A program made the position numbers and the translations under genes. A stretch of 64,000 bases of DNA from Propionivibrio sp047601695 (lineage in GTDB: Bacteria; Pseudomonadota; Gammaproteobacteria; Burkholderiales; Rhodocyclaceae), in assembly GCA_047601695.1 (NCBI GenBank), contig JASGIW010000004.1, positions 930,001 through 994,000 of the forward strand, read 5' to 3'. This document shows positions 1 to 10,272 of the stretch, in pieces (the first letter of the stretch is position 1; each line of letters begins with the position of its first letter). The notes beneath the pieces were generated by a model. The model was given only the letters and a program-made list of their open reading frames with translations. It made no database searches and was not told the origin of the DNA.

Positions 1-465
1 TTCCAGTGATCGGCAAACCGGCACCACACCACTCGTCACCGCCGCTTTCGGTACTTTAATGGCTAAGCGGCAATCCAGCCTTTCGTGATCGTGAGTATCG
101 TCTGCGTACTTTTAAGCCTCACATACTCATGTGCAGAGCTTCTTGTGAGCCGGGGTACATCAGAAGTCCCATGCATGAAAACAGCGGGCCGTTTCATGGA
201 ATCAGTCATTTAATCCGTATATAACAACGACCAACAACGCCGCACCACAAAGCATCCCGTCGATTCCCTCACCAAACCGATACTATTTCCAACCACTATC
301 GATATCCATTCGGAATTAACCGCACTTATCCAAAATAGCCAAAGCAGGCATAAAAGTACCGACAAAATGAAGTAATTGCGTTATCTCTCGGCGACGGCGC
401 GGAGTAATACTGTGCTCGCCATAGTTGTTCGGCGATAACTAATTTTCCTTCAACAGGGGACAAAC
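1..465. other. Intergenic region upstream of the polyol operon
   Basis: No reading frame with protein-like composition is seen in this stretch. It is more AT-rich than the genes that follow, and it presumably holds the promoter and operator of the polyol uptake operon. I could not fix a convincing -35/-10 pair. An AGGGGA ribosome-binding site lies just before the ATG at 466. Confidence 0.5.
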
Positions 466-1770
466 ATGATGCTCAAGAAGTCACTCATCCTCGCAGCCTG
501 TCTGGTGGCGACGGGCGCGGTTTCTGCAACGGAACTCGTCATCGCGACGGTGAACAACGGTCACATGATCGAGATGCAAAAGCTCGGCAAGTTCTTCGAA
601 CAAGCCAACCCGGACATCAAGCTCAAATGGGTCACGCTCGAAGAAGGCGTCCTGCGCCAGCGCGTCACCACCGACATCGCCACCAAGGGCGGCCAGTTCG
701 ACGTGATGACGATTGGCATGTACGAAACCCCGATCTGGGGCAAGAAGGGTTGGCTGGCCGAGCTGAAGACCGACGCCGCCTACGACGTTGACGATCTGCT
801 GCCCGCCATGCGCAATGGCCTGTCGGTTGATGGCAAGCTCTATGCCGCTCCGTTCTACGGCGAAAGCTCGATGCTGATGTACCGCAAGGATCTGGCCGAC
901 AAGGCCGGCGTGACGATCAAGGACAATCCGACCTGGAACGAGATCAAGGACGTGGCGGCCAAGATTCACGACCCGGCCAACGGCGTCTATGGCATCTGCC
1001 TGCGCGGCAAGCCGGGCTGGGGCGACAACATGGGTCCCATTGACACCATGGCCAACACCTTCGGCGGCCAGTTGTTCGACATGAACTGGAAGCCACAATT
1101 CGACTCAAAACCTTGGCACGATGCGGTTACCTTCTATGTCGATCTGGTCACCAAGTATGGCCCGCCCGGATCATCGTCGAACAGCTTCAACGAAATCCTC
1201 GCCCTCTACAACGAAGGTAAGTGCGGCATGTGGGTCGATGCGACGATCGCCGCCTCGTTCATCAGCGACCCGAAGCAGTCGAAGGTGGCCGAGAAGGTTG
1301 CCTTTGCGCAAGCGCCGACGGCAGTCACCCCGAAGGGCGCCAACTGGCTGTGGGCCTGGGCACTGGCCATTCCGGCCAGCACGCAGAAGGTGGACGCGGC
1401 AACCAAGTTCATCACCTGGGCGACCAGCAAGGAGTACGTCAACCTCGTCGGCAAGGAAGTGGGCTGGGGCAACGTTCCGACCGGTACGCGCAAGAGCACG
1501 TATGAAAATCAGGACTTCCTGAAGGTCGCCAAGTTCGCCGCCGCCGAAAAGGCCGCGATCGACAGCGCCAATCCGAACGACCAGACCCTGCCGAAGAGCC
1601 CGTACGTCGGCATCCAGTTTGCAGCGATTCCCGAGTGGCAGTCGATCGGTGTTGCTGTCGGGCAGCAGATGAGCGCTGCCTTGTCAGGTAAGACCACAGT
1701 CGAAGCGGCGCTCAAGGCATCGCAAACGGCAGCCGACCGCGAGATGAAGAAGGCCGGTTACTACAAGTAA
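466..1770 (+). CDS. mtlE: Polyol ABC transporter, periplasmic substrate-binding protein (SmoE/MtlE type)
   Basis: The 434-residue protein starts with a Sec signal peptide (two Met, KK, a hydrophobic stretch, then a cleavage site near Val-Ser-Ala, residue 21). The rest resembles group 1 solute-binding proteins that deliver mannitol, sorbitol or arabinitol to an ABC importer; the early block around GQFDVMTIGMYE is typical of SmoE/MtlE. The ATG at 466 is preceded by AGGGGA; the adjacent ATG at 469 is also possible. Two permeases and an ATPase follow on the same strand, and a polyol dehydrogenase follows those. A strong hairpin after the stop codon may let this gene be expressed above the downstream genes. 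The family call is firm. The exact polyol is inferred from the dehydrogenase next door, which looks like DalD, so D-arabinitol is as likely as mannitol. Confidence 0.9.
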   Translation: MMLKKSLILAACLVATGAVSATELVIATVNNGHMIEMQKLGKFFEQANPDIKLKWVTLEEGVLRQRVTTDIATKGGQFDVMTIGMYETPIWGKKGWLAELKTDAAYDVDDLLPAMRNGLSVDGKLYAAPFYGESSMLMYRKDLADKAGVTIKDNPTWNEIKDVAAKIHDPANGVYGICLRGKPGWGDNMGPIDTMANTFGGQLFDMNWKPQFDSKPWHDAVTFYVDLVTKYGPPGSSSNSFNEILALYNEGKCGMWVDATIAASFISDPKQSKVAEKVAFAQAPTAVTPKGANWLWAWALAIPASTQKVDAATKFITWATSKEYVNLVGKEVGWGNVPTGTRKSTYENQDFLKVAKFAAAEKAAIDSANPNDQTLPKSPYVGIQFAAIPEWQSIGVAVGQQMSAALSGKTTVEAALKASQTAADREMKKAGYYK

Positions 1771-1781
1771 GCGCAGGAAAT

Positions 1782-1817
1782 GCAGGGCACGAAGCAATTC
1801 GCCTGATCGTGCCCTGC
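1782..1817 (+). terminator. Stem-loop after the binding-protein gene (attenuator or mRNA-stabilising hairpin)
   Basis: An 11-bp perfect stem (GCAGGGCACGA paired with TCGTGCCCTGC, loop of about 14 nt) starts 12 bases after the mtlE stop codon. No strong U tract follows. It is probably a partial terminator or 3'-end stabiliser separating the highly expressed binding-protein gene from the permease genes. Confidence 0.65.
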
Positions 1818-2112
1818 CTTCGGCCACCCGCTCCGTGGTGTCCGAAGCACGATACAAAGCAGAGGCAAGCAACACTTGAGACATAACTACACGCCTACCT
1901 AACGCTGGGGGATGCCGGGAAAAAGCGGGATTCGGCCGCGATCGCATCACGTATTCGCCCGGTGGCCTGTCTCTGATCCTCCGGCGCTCTGGTGGGCATT
2001 TGCGATCTATCTCGAATGTGGGTTCGGGATGAAGCCGCATTTGGCAGGCAGGTAGCGGATTACGGGTTCGGTTACCTGCCCGCCTCTCTTTTCAGGGGTT
2101 AGGGGTCAAACT
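1818..2112. other. Spacer between binding-protein and permease genes
   Basis: About 300 bases without a credible gene. It is unusually long for the inside of an ABC importer operon. It may contain a secondary promoter for the permeases, but no clear consensus was found. A purine-rich AGGGGTTAGGGG run just upstream of 2113 provides the ribosome-binding site for the first permease. Confidence 0.4.
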
Positions 2113-2973
2113 ATGAAGCGCACGCTACCGCGCCTGCTGATGGCGCCGGCGATCGGCACGCTATTTTTGTGGATGATTGTTCCACTGGTGATGTCGATCT
2201 ATTTTTCGGTGATCAGGTACAACCTGATGCAACCGGACCAGACCGGATTCATTGGGCTGGAGAACTGGGAATTTTTCGTTACCGACCCATCGTTCGTCAC
2301 GGCGACGATGAACACCCTGCTGCTGGTGGGGAGTGTCGTCCTGGTCACGGTGATCGTCGGCACGCTGGTCGCGCTGCTCACCGACGCCCCCTTCCCCGGG
2401 CGCAACATCGTCCGCATCCTGTTGATCTCCCCGTTCTTCGTCATGCCCACGGTGAACGCCCTCCTGTGGAAGCACATGATGATGAACCCGATCTACGGCG
2501 TCATCGCCCAGATCTGGCACTTCTTCGGCGCCACCCCGGTCGATTGGCTGACCGACTACCCGCTGCTCTCCGTGATCGCCATCGTCTCCTGGCAATGGCT
2601 CCCGTTCGCCACGCTGATCTTCGTAACGTCCCTGCAATCGATGGACCGCGAACAGCTCGAAGCCTCGCGCATGGACGGCGCCAACTACCTGCAGCAACTG
2701 CGCTACCTCTACATCCCGCACCTCGGCCGCTCGTTCGCCGTCGTCGTCATGATCGAAACCATCTTCCTGCTTTCCGTCTTCGCCGAAATCTTCACCACCA
2801 CCGGCGGCGGCCCGGGGGATGCCAGCACCAACATCGCCTTCCTCATCTTCAAGCAGGCGCTCCTCAACTTCGACGCCGGCGTCGCCTCCGCGGGCGCCCT
2901 CTTTGCCGTCGTCCTCGCCAACATCGCCGGCATCTTCCTGATCCGCATGGTCGGCAAAAACCTCGACAAGTGA
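2113..2973 (+). CDS. mtlF: Polyol ABC transporter, permease 1 (MtlF/SmoF type)
   Basis: A 286-residue inner-membrane protein with about six hydrophobic segments and the binding-protein-dependent transport inner membrane domain. The EAA loop that docks to the ATPase is visible around residues 180-200 (EQLEASRMDGANYLQQLRY). It should form a heterodimeric channel with the next gene product. It lies 8 bases ahead of that gene, consistent with translational coupling. The start at 2113 follows an AGGGG motif. The polyol specificity rests on similarity to SmoF/MtlF and on gene context. Confidence 0.9.
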   Translation: MKRTLPRLLMAPAIGTLFLWMIVPLVMSIYFSVIRYNLMQPDQTGFIGLENWEFFVTDPSFVTATMNTLLLVGSVVLVTVIVGTLVALLTDAPFPGRNIVRILLISPFFVMPTVNALLWKHMMMNPIYGVIAQIWHFFGATPVDWLTDYPLLSVIAIVSWQWLPFATLIFVTSLQSMDREQLEASRMDGANYLQQLRYLYIPHLGRSFAVVVMIETIFLLSVFAEIFTTTGGGPGDASTNIAFLIFKQALLNFDAGVASAGALFAVVLANIAGIFLIRMVGKNLDK

Positions 2974-2980
2974 GACCGAC

Positions 2981-3811
2981 ATGACCCGACTCCAAATGAA
3001 CGCGCTCGGCCTGACCGTGCGCACGATCGCCGCCTGGGCGGTGGCGCTCCTCCTCTTCTTCCCGCTCGGCTGGATGGTGCTCACCGCCTTCAAGACCGAA
3101 CTGCAGGCCATCTCCGTGCCGCCGCTCGTCTTCTTCGAACCGACGCTGGAGAACTTCACCATCGTCCAGGAGCGCAGCGACTACCTGCTCTACGCCCAGA
3201 ACTCCCTGATCGTCAGCGTCGTCTCCACCATCGTCGGCCTCCTGCTCGCCTTCCCGGCCGCCTACGCCATGGCCTTCTTCAAGGGCAAGAACACCAAGGA
3301 CATCCTGATGTGGATGCTGTCCACCAAGATGATGCCGGCGGTCGGCGCCCTCGTCCCGATCTACGTGCTCGCCCAGAACAGCGGGCTGCTCGACTCGCGC
3401 ACCGGGCTGGTCGTGGTGAACGTCATGGGCAACCTGCCGATCATGGTCTGGATGCTCTACTCCAACTTCAAGGAAATCCCCGCCGAGATCCTCGAAGCCT
3501 CGCGCATGGACGGCGCCAACCTGTGGCAGGAATTCCGCATGGTACTGCTGCCGCTGACCTTGGGCGGCCTCGCCTCGACCGGCCTGCTCTGCCTCGTGCT
3601 CTCCTGGAACGAAGCCTTCTGGGCATTGAATCTCAGCTCCGCCAAGGCCGGCACGCTGGCCACTCTGATCGCCTCCTACTCCAGTCCGGAAGGCCTCTTC
3701 TGGGCCAAGCTCTCGGCAGCATCCTTCATGGCCATCGCACCGATCGTGGTGTTCGGCTGGTTCAGTCAGAAACAACTGGTGCAAGGCCTGACCTTCGGCG
3801 CCGTCAAGTAA
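2981..3811 (+). CDS. mtlG: Polyol ABC transporter, permease 2 (MtlG/SmoG type)
   Basis: A 276-residue inner-membrane permease with six predicted hydrophobic helices. The EAA loop is EILEASRMDGANLWQEFRM, at about residues 167-185. Length and topology match the MalG/SmoG half of carbohydrate importers, which usually pair with a MalF-like partner such as the gene just upstream. Only 19 bases separate it from the ATPase gene. No missing motif or odd composition is seen. Confidence 0.9.
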   Translation: MTRLQMNALGLTVRTIAAWAVALLLFFPLGWMVLTAFKTELQAISVPPLVFFEPTLENFTIVQERSDYLLYAQNSLIVSVVSTIVGLLLAFPAAYAMAFFKGKNTKDILMWMLSTKMMPAVGALVPIYVLAQNSGLLDSRTGLVVVNVMGNLPIMVWMLYSNFKEIPAEILEASRMDGANLWQEFRMVLLPLTLGGLASTGLLCLVLSWNEAFWALNLSSAKAGTLATLIASYSSPEGLFWAKLSAASFMAIAPIVVFGWFSQKQLVQGLTFGAVK

Positions 3812-3830
3812 GAACTTAGGGAGAACACAC

Positions 3831-4865
<1,035 letters not shown>

Positions 4866-4880
4866 TTTCAAAACTTTTTT

Positions 4881-4966
4881 AACCACGGCGGGCACGGCGC
4901 ACACGGCGAAAAGCAAAAGAACTGAAATTCAAGTCTTTCGCCGTGCCCGCTGTGCCCGCCGTGGTT
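4881..4966. repeat. Large imperfect inverted repeat (dispersed palindromic element)
   Basis: Two arms of about 32 bases (4881-4913 and 4935-4966) are near-perfect reverse complements, built on GGCGGGCACGGC and GCCGTGCCCGC blocks. They are separated by about 21 AT-rich bases. A related half-element occurs at 29686-29735 before the Nramp gene, so this looks like a repeat family, not a gene-specific terminator. In this position it could act as a transcription pause or 3' stabiliser between mtlK and dalD. Confidence 0.7.
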
Positions 4967-5007
4967 AGCCGCTTTCCCAGAATAAAACGCATCGAAGGAG
5001 TCTTGTA

Positions 5008-6411
5008 ATGTCGAACGCTACTGAACCCCGGGTCTGGCTGCACGTCGGTCTCGGATCCTTCCACCGCGCCCACCAGGCGCTCTACCTCCATATGCTGCGC
5101 GAGACCGGCGACCAGGAATGGAGCCTGGCCGGCGGCAACGTCCGTCCGGACATGGCCGAGACGATCAATGCGCTGGTCGAGCAGCAGGGCGAATACACGC
5201 TGGAGACGATCTCTCCGGCCAACGAACACAACTACATCCGCATCACCTCGATCAAGGAAGTGATTCCCTTCGAGCCGGGCGTCAAGCCGCTGATCGCCCG
5301 GGCCGCCGATCCCCAGACGAAGATCATCTCCTTCACGGTGACCGAGGCCGGCTACTACCTCGATCCGAAGAACGTGCTCGACACCGAAGCCGCCGATATC
5401 GCCAACGACCTGGCGGCGGTCAAGGAAGGCCGCGCCGGGACGACGATCTACGGCGCGCTCGCCGTCATGCTCAAGGCGCGCAAGGACGCCAACGGCGGAC
5501 CGGTCACCCTGCTCTGCTGCGACAACCTGCGCCACAACGGCGACCGTTCGCGCAGCGGTCTCAAGCAGTTCATCCAGAAACTGGGCGATACGGACCTGCT
5601 GGCCTGGGTCGAGCAGAACACGACCAGCCCGAACGACATGGTCGACCGCATCACGCCGCGTCCGGCGCCGGACGTCGCCGAGCGCGTGCTGGCGGCGACC
5701 GGCCAGGTTGACAAAGCCGCGGTGATGGGCGAGAGCTTCCTGCAGTGGGTGATCGAGGAGAACTTCATCGCCGGCCGCCCGGCTTGGGAGAAGGTCGGCG
5801 TCGAGATGGTCACCTCCGTCGCCGCTTACGAAGAAGCCAAGATCCGCCTGCTCAACGCAACGCACGGTTGTGTGGCATGGGCCGGCGCCTTGATCGGCAA
5901 GCAGTACATCCACGAGGACGTGGCGGCAGAAACGATTCGCAAGATAGCGTTCGACTACGTCACGAACGACGTCATTCCCGTTCTGCAACCGAGTCCGCTC
6001 GATCTCGCCAAATATCGCGACGTGGTGCTTGAGCGTTTCAGCAATCCCTACGTGCGCGATACCAACGAACGCGTGGCGATGGATGGCTCCTCGAAGATTC
6101 CGGGCTTCATCGCGCCAACCATTCACGACCGACTGGCACGCAACGAGTCGATCGACAGTGTGGCGATGCTGCCGGCACTGTTTGTCGCGTTTCTAAAGCA
6201 GCATTTCGCGGGAAACCTGAAGATCTCTTATACCGACCAGCTGCTTGGTGAAGACGGCATCCGCGCCATCTGTCTGGCTGACGATCCAGTCGGGATGCTC
6301 TGCAACAACCCCGTACTTTGGGGAAATCTGGCCGGAGATTCCCGCCTGTACACCGCCGTTCAAAAGGCTTACATGCGGATTCAGGACTGGCTGGCCGGCT
6401 TGCGATCCTAG
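5008..6411 (+). CDS. dalD: D-arabinitol 4-dehydrogenase (polyol-specific long-chain dehydrogenase family)
   Basis: The 467-residue enzyme belongs to the mannitol dehydrogenase family. It would oxidise a pentitol or hexitol to the ketose with NAD+ (D-arabinitol to D-xylulose if the DalD call is right). The N-terminal Rossmann region has the LHVGLGSFHRAHQA motif at about residues 11-24. The central FTVTEAGYYLD and LLCCDNLRHNG blocks and VDRITPRP near 213-220 are close to Klebsiella DalD as remembered. The lysine-containing catalytic region KIRLLNATHG is present near residue 279. Start at 5008 is preceded by GAAGGAG. It closes the polyol import operon, so it should act on the imported substrate. 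Mannitol 2-dehydrogenase is the main alternative. Confidence 0.85.
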   Translation: MSNATEPRVWLHVGLGSFHRAHQALYLHMLRETGDQEWSLAGGNVRPDMAETINALVEQQGEYTLETISPANEHNYIRITSIKEVIPFEPGVKPLIARAADPQTKIISFTVTEAGYYLDPKNVLDTEAADIANDLAAVKEGRAGTTIYGALAVMLKARKDANGGPVTLLCCDNLRHNGDRSRSGLKQFIQKLGDTDLLAWVEQNTTSPNDMVDRITPRPAPDVAERVLAATGQVDKAAVMGESFLQWVIEENFIAGRPAWEKVGVEMVTSVAAYEEAKIRLLNATHGCVAWAGALIGKQYIHEDVAAETIRKIAFDYVTNDVIPVLQPSPLDLAKYRDVVLERFSNPYVRDTNERVAMDGSSKIPGFIAPTIHDRLARNESIDSVAMLPALFVAFLKQHFAGNLKISYTDQLLGEDGIRAICLADDPVGMLCNNPVLWGNLAGDSRLYTAVQKAYMRIQDWLAGLRS

Positions 6412-6451
6412 ATCGAAGTCTCGTTCCCCCGCAGCAGAAAGCTGAACTCAT

Positions 6452-7840
6452 ATGACCAGCGTCTCCCCATTCGTTTCCGCAGGGCTCCCGGAATCCCTGC
6501 ACGCATTGGCAGCGCACTTTGCCGCGGCAACCGGTCTGCACTGTGTGGCGGTGGATTCGGCGGGGATGCCTGTTGTCCCGCGCCATCATTCAACCAACAC
6601 CGTTGGGAATCCGGTAAACGAGAATCCCGGTTGCCGTTTCTGCCGTATGGCTAACGCACGAAAAACGACGTTTCTCTGTGATGGCGTCGCCGTGCATTGC
6701 GACGCCATCCGCCAGGCCAATCGCTTCGGCGGCAGCTTCATCTATTTTTGCCCGGCAAACCTGGTGCATTGGACGGCAACAGTGTACGTCGATAGCCGTG
6801 TAGTCGGTGCTCTGGTAGCAGGCTCCGTTCTGATGAATGACCCGGAAGACTATTTGAGCGAAGAGATGAGCAGCACCTTACCGCGAACATCGGGAGACCA
6901 AGACGAACTGTTCAACCGATTCAAGGCTGTTCCCTATATCCCTCCGACCCGCATCAGCTCCCTTGCCAAGGTACTGAGCGACATGGCTCTCGGTCTGTCC
7001 CAGAAACTAACCAACAATGCCCTTTGGGAAACACACGTTGAGGGCCAGCAAGCGCGTATCTCGGAATACATTCACCAACTCAAAATCGATCATGGCGCAT
7101 TGAAAAACCCCGACTATCCGCTTATCAAGGAACGTACTCTGTTATCGCTGATTTCCCACGGGGATTATGCCAACGCCAACAGGCTATTGAATGAACTTCT
7201 AGGTTTTATTCTCTTTGCGTCAGGTCGTGACATGCGGCTAACCAAGGCACGTATCCTTGAACTCGAGGTCTTGATGTCTCGAGCCGCGTTGGAAGGAGGC
7301 GCATCGGTCGATGCCATTCTGAAATTGAACGACGATTTTCTAACAAAAGTTCAGAAAAACACATCCATCGAGGAATTATCGGTGTCGCTGGCCGATATGC
7401 TCAGACGCTTTTCTGAATGCATGTTCACGTTGAAACCAACCAAGCATGCCGACTTGGCACATAAGGCGCTTCAGTACCTCAATACTCATTATGCGCGACG
7501 CTTTGATCTTCAGGCAGTAGCCGACCATCTGCATGTGAGCGCGGCGCATTTCAGCAAAGTGTTCAAACAGGAAATGGGGCAGAGCTTCGTTTTCGTGCTG
7601 AATCAGATTCGAGTCGAGCATTGCAAGGAGTTGCTGCGCGATCAATCCATCAGTCTGTCGGGAATCGCAGGGCTGGTTGGTTTCGAGGATCAGAGCTATT
7701 TCACCAGAGTCTTCAAGAAACACGTAGGAATGAGTCCCGGAAAATACAGATCCTGTCGGGGACGACCAACTGATCCACATTCAAGAAGCACCAATCGACC
7801 TTCCGCATTCCAGCGCAGCAGCGAAGTACTCAGATTATGA
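6452..7840 (+). CDS. PocR-domain AraC-family transcriptional regulator
   Basis: A 462-residue regulator. Residues about 10-140 form a PocR sensory domain with its cysteine cluster (PGCRFCRMA and a later FLCDG...HCDA), the kind used in propanediol and related polyol regulators. A middle linker region follows. The C-terminal ~100 residues form two AraC helix-turn-helix units (YLNTHYARRFDLQAVADHLH and GIAGLVGFEDQSYFTRVFKK). It sits 40 bases after dalD on the same strand and probably senses a polyol or its metabolite. GC content falls towards its end, unlike the polyol genes upstream. Control of the upstream operon or of the downstream URO-D gene is inference. Confidence 0.85.
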   Translation: MTSVSPFVSAGLPESLHALAAHFAAATGLHCVAVDSAGMPVVPRHHSTNTVGNPVNENPGCRFCRMANARKTTFLCDGVAVHCDAIRQANRFGGSFIYFCPANLVHWTATVYVDSRVVGALVAGSVLMNDPEDYLSEEMSSTLPRTSGDQDELFNRFKAVPYIPPTRISSLAKVLSDMALGLSQKLTNNALWETHVEGQQARISEYIHQLKIDHGALKNPDYPLIKERTLLSLISHGDYANANRLLNELLGFILFASGRDMRLTKARILELEVLMSRAALEGGASVDAILKLNDDFLTKVQKNTSIEELSVSLADMLRRFSECMFTLKPTKHADLAHKALQYLNTHYARRFDLQAVADHLHVSAAHFSKVFKQEMGQSFVFVLNQIRVEHCKELLRDQSISLSGIAGLVGFEDQSYFTRVFKKHVGMSPGKYRSCRGRPTDPHSRSTNRPSAFQRSSEVLRL

Positions 7841-7976
7841 ATAGTTCAATGCAATGCTGGATATTTGAAATATGGCAAACCGAGAGTTTGGATATCGTAT
7901 AAACAGCACAGATTCTTTCCAAACCATGCACTGAAAAACTCGTGCTAATTCACACAACCAGACAGGAGAATTCATT

Positions 7977-9050
7977 ATGGATAGAAGAACACTAGTCCGC
8001 AACGCGGCGACCAGAAAGTCGAGCGACGGAATCATACCGACATTTATCCATTTTGCAGACCGGGTAACGGAGCAGAAATACGCCAACCAGTTCGGAATGG
8101 AATTGAGTGATTTTAGAAAATGGATCGATAACGATATTGAGGATATCTTTCTGCTGGAAGATATTCAGATGCGGAATACCGACAAAGAGCAGATTGCGGA
8201 GTCGTACCGATTTGGCTTTGCAAAAGACAAAGGTTTGCAAAACGCGGCATTTGATAGCTGGGGTTGCGCGTGGACGATGGATTGTTTAGGACAGGAACTC
8301 AGATCATCACCGATTACCGATATCGAAGAAGTGTATGACTATCCCTATCCGGACCCAAACAATCCAGACATCTTTCATGGTATCGGAAACATCGTGAAGA
8401 AGATTCACGACAAGGGGCACGCCGTATTTATCGGTCAGAACTATTCCTTGTTTGAACGCGCATGGGCAATGACTGGATATGCCGATTTTCTTGTCTATTG
8501 CTACACCGATCCCGAAGCCGTGGAATATCTGCTCGCCCGAATCACTGAAAACAAAATTCGCATCGCAGAACGAATTTGTGAGTTAGGAACCGATTTGGGG
8601 CATACAGGCGACGATTACGGACTGCAGTGCAGTGGCGTGATGTCGCTGGAAATGTTCAACAAATTCTTCAAACCTTGTTATGAAAAAATCTGGGGGGTTT
8701 ACAAGAAAAATGGAATTCCAGTCATGCATCACAGTTGCGGTGATTGCAGCATGTATATTCCAGACATGATAGATGCAGGCCTGGATATGCTACATACCGT
8801 ACAGCAAACCAGTATGGACATTCGACAGCTGTCTCAAGAGTACGGTAAAGATCTTTCGTTCTTTGCTTCGATTGATACCGTTCAGGTCCTTGAAAAAGGC
8901 ACCCCCGACGAGGTCAGGCGGAATGTTTACTTCACTGTTGAGCATCTCGGTAAGAACAACGGTTTGCTGTTGTCCGCAATCAACATTATGCCGGATACGC
9001 CGTTTGAAAATGTCAGGGCGGCAATTGAACAGATAAAAAGCTATCGATAG
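7977..9050 (+). CDS. Uroporphyrinogen decarboxylase/MtaA-like methyltransferase-family protein
   Basis: A 357-residue protein with the URO-D fold sequence pattern. Near the C-terminal half it has a HHSCGD motif (about residues 249-254), resembling the His-x-Cys zinc site of MtaA/CmuA-type corrinoid methyltransferases, and an earlier GDDYG segment. These proteins move methyl groups between a corrinoid protein and a thiol, or act in demethylation; they are not the heme enzyme HemE. No corrinoid-binding partner is visible nearby. A GGAG site precedes the ATG at 7977. The gene is clearly AT-richer than its neighbours, which suggests acquisition by transfer together with the end of the PocR regulator. 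Substrate unknown. Confidence 0.75.
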   Translation: MDRRTLVRNAATRKSSDGIIPTFIHFADRVTEQKYANQFGMELSDFRKWIDNDIEDIFLLEDIQMRNTDKEQIAESYRFGFAKDKGLQNAAFDSWGCAWTMDCLGQELRSSPITDIEEVYDYPYPDPNNPDIFHGIGNIVKKIHDKGHAVFIGQNYSLFERAWAMTGYADFLVYCYTDPEAVEYLLARITENKIRIAERICELGTDLGHTGDDYGLQCSGVMSLEMFNKFFKPCYEKIWGVYKKNGIPVMHHSCGDCSMYIPDMIDAGLDMLHTVQQTSMDIRQLSQEYGKDLSFFASIDTVQVLEKGTPDEVRRNVYFTVEHLGKNNGLLLSAINIMPDTPFENVRAAIEQIKSYR

Positions 9051-9281
9051 TTCGGTTTGGCTGAAGGAAGACGTAGAAAATCGAGACGCACATTCCCGAA
9101 AAGCATAGTTCTGCAAAAGTGACGGAACGCAGCCCATGCTGTGAGGAGGTCGCCGTGACGCTGGCGCGCGTGAGGAGACGCAGAACTCTGCCGAACTCAG
9201 ATTTGGAGTAGATAATCGAGCTAAAAGTTTGTTTACTGTGATTCGAATGACACGCACGACTGCACTTTGGTAGATTTCACG

Positions 9282-10199
9282 ATGAATCAGCAACACACGT
9301 CTCATCACGCATCGCTCGAAGATCCGTTCCAGCGGAACGCGGCGCTCGGCTACGATCCACCGTCGGAAATCGCCGGCTTGCTGCGCTACGTCAGCCACGG
9401 CACGCCGTCGCCGCTGATCCGCTGGCACTACCACGAAGACTACGAACTGCATCTCGTGGTCGCCACGTCGGGCAAATTCTTCGTCGGCGACTACATCGGC
9501 AATTTCGAGCCGGGGAATCTGGTCCTCACCGGGCCGCGCCTGCCGCACAACTGGATCACGGCCGGCTCGCCACCGGAGGCGGTTCCGTTGCGCGATCACT
9601 GCATCGTTTTCAGCCGGGCGCCAATCGAGCAGGCAACATTGCTGATGCCGGAATTGATGGAGATTTTCCCTTTGCTCGACCGCGCGGTACACGGCGTCGA
9701 GTTCTTCGGGCTAAGCGAGATCTCGCGCGGCTATTTCGAGCGTATCGCGGTCAATCGCAATACCTCGCGCCTCGGCATTTTTTTCGACCTGCTCGGCGTC
9801 CTCAGCCGATGCAGCGACTATCGTCTGCTGTCGGGCGCGATGTTGCAGGGACTCGAAGACGAGAAAGCGATGGATCAGACCGACCGCATCGTCAAATTCA
9901 TCAGCGAACACTACACGGAACCGCTCTCGATGCCGGAAGTTGCTGAACGCTTCCACATGAGCGAGAGCCATTTCTCGCGCATCTTCCAACGCTGCACGGG
10001 CAATTCATTCACGGACTTCCTGATCCGCGTGCGCATCACGCGTGCCTGCCAACTGCTGATGCAGACCGACGACAACGTGGCGACGATCTGTTTCGACGTC
10101 GGCTTCAACAATGTCGCCAATTTCAATCGCCGCTTTCTCGCCGTCAAGGGCATCACGCCGTCGGCGTTCCGGCAACAGACGCGCAGCCGTTTCGGTTGA
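9282..10199 (+). CDS. AraC-family transcriptional regulator with cupin sensor domain
   Basis: A 305-residue regulator. The N-terminal half has cupin-like features (IRWHYHEDYELHLVVATSGK, then GNLVLTGPRLPHNW). The C-terminal ~100 residues form the AraC DNA-binding domain, with AEVAERFHMSESHFSR-like and FDVGFNNVANFNRRF helices. Such proteins usually control sugar or polyol genes. I chose the ATG at 9282; an in-frame TTG at 9267 would add five residues. GC content is high again, in contrast to the preceding gene. A strong bidirectional terminator follows. Confidence 0.85.
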   Translation: MNQQHTSHHASLEDPFQRNAALGYDPPSEIAGLLRYVSHGTPSPLIRWHYHEDYELHLVVATSGKFFVGDYIGNFEPGNLVLTGPRLPHNWITAGSPPEAVPLRDHCIVFSRAPIEQATLLMPELMEIFPLLDRAVHGVEFFGLSEISRGYFERIAVNRNTSRLGIFFDLLGVLSRCSDYRLLSGAMLQGLEDEKAMDQTDRIVKFISEHYTEPLSMPEVAERFHMSESHFSRIFQRCTGNSFTDFLIRVRITRACQLLMQTDDNVATICFDVGFNNVANFNRRFLAVKGITPSAFRQQTRSRFG

Positions 10200-10223
10200 C
10201 GCGATCGGGCCGTACAAACAAAA

Positions 10224-10254
10224 GCGGCCGGATGATCGCATCCGGCCGCCTCCA
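10224..10254. terminator. Bidirectional intrinsic terminator
   Basis: A perfect 11-bp stem (GCGGCCGGATG / CATCCGGCCGC) with a four-base loop lies between the convergent AraC gene and the DUF3460 gene. It is flanked by an A-rich run on one side and a short T run on the other. Confidence 0.8.
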
Positions 10255-10272
10255 TTTTGTGGAACCCGCTGA

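Noticed and set aside
7977..9050. HemE, the heme-pathway uroporphyrinogen decarboxylase
   Set aside because: It has a His-x-Cys zinc-type motif and lacks the start and length pattern of HemE. It fits MtaA/CmuA-like relatives better.
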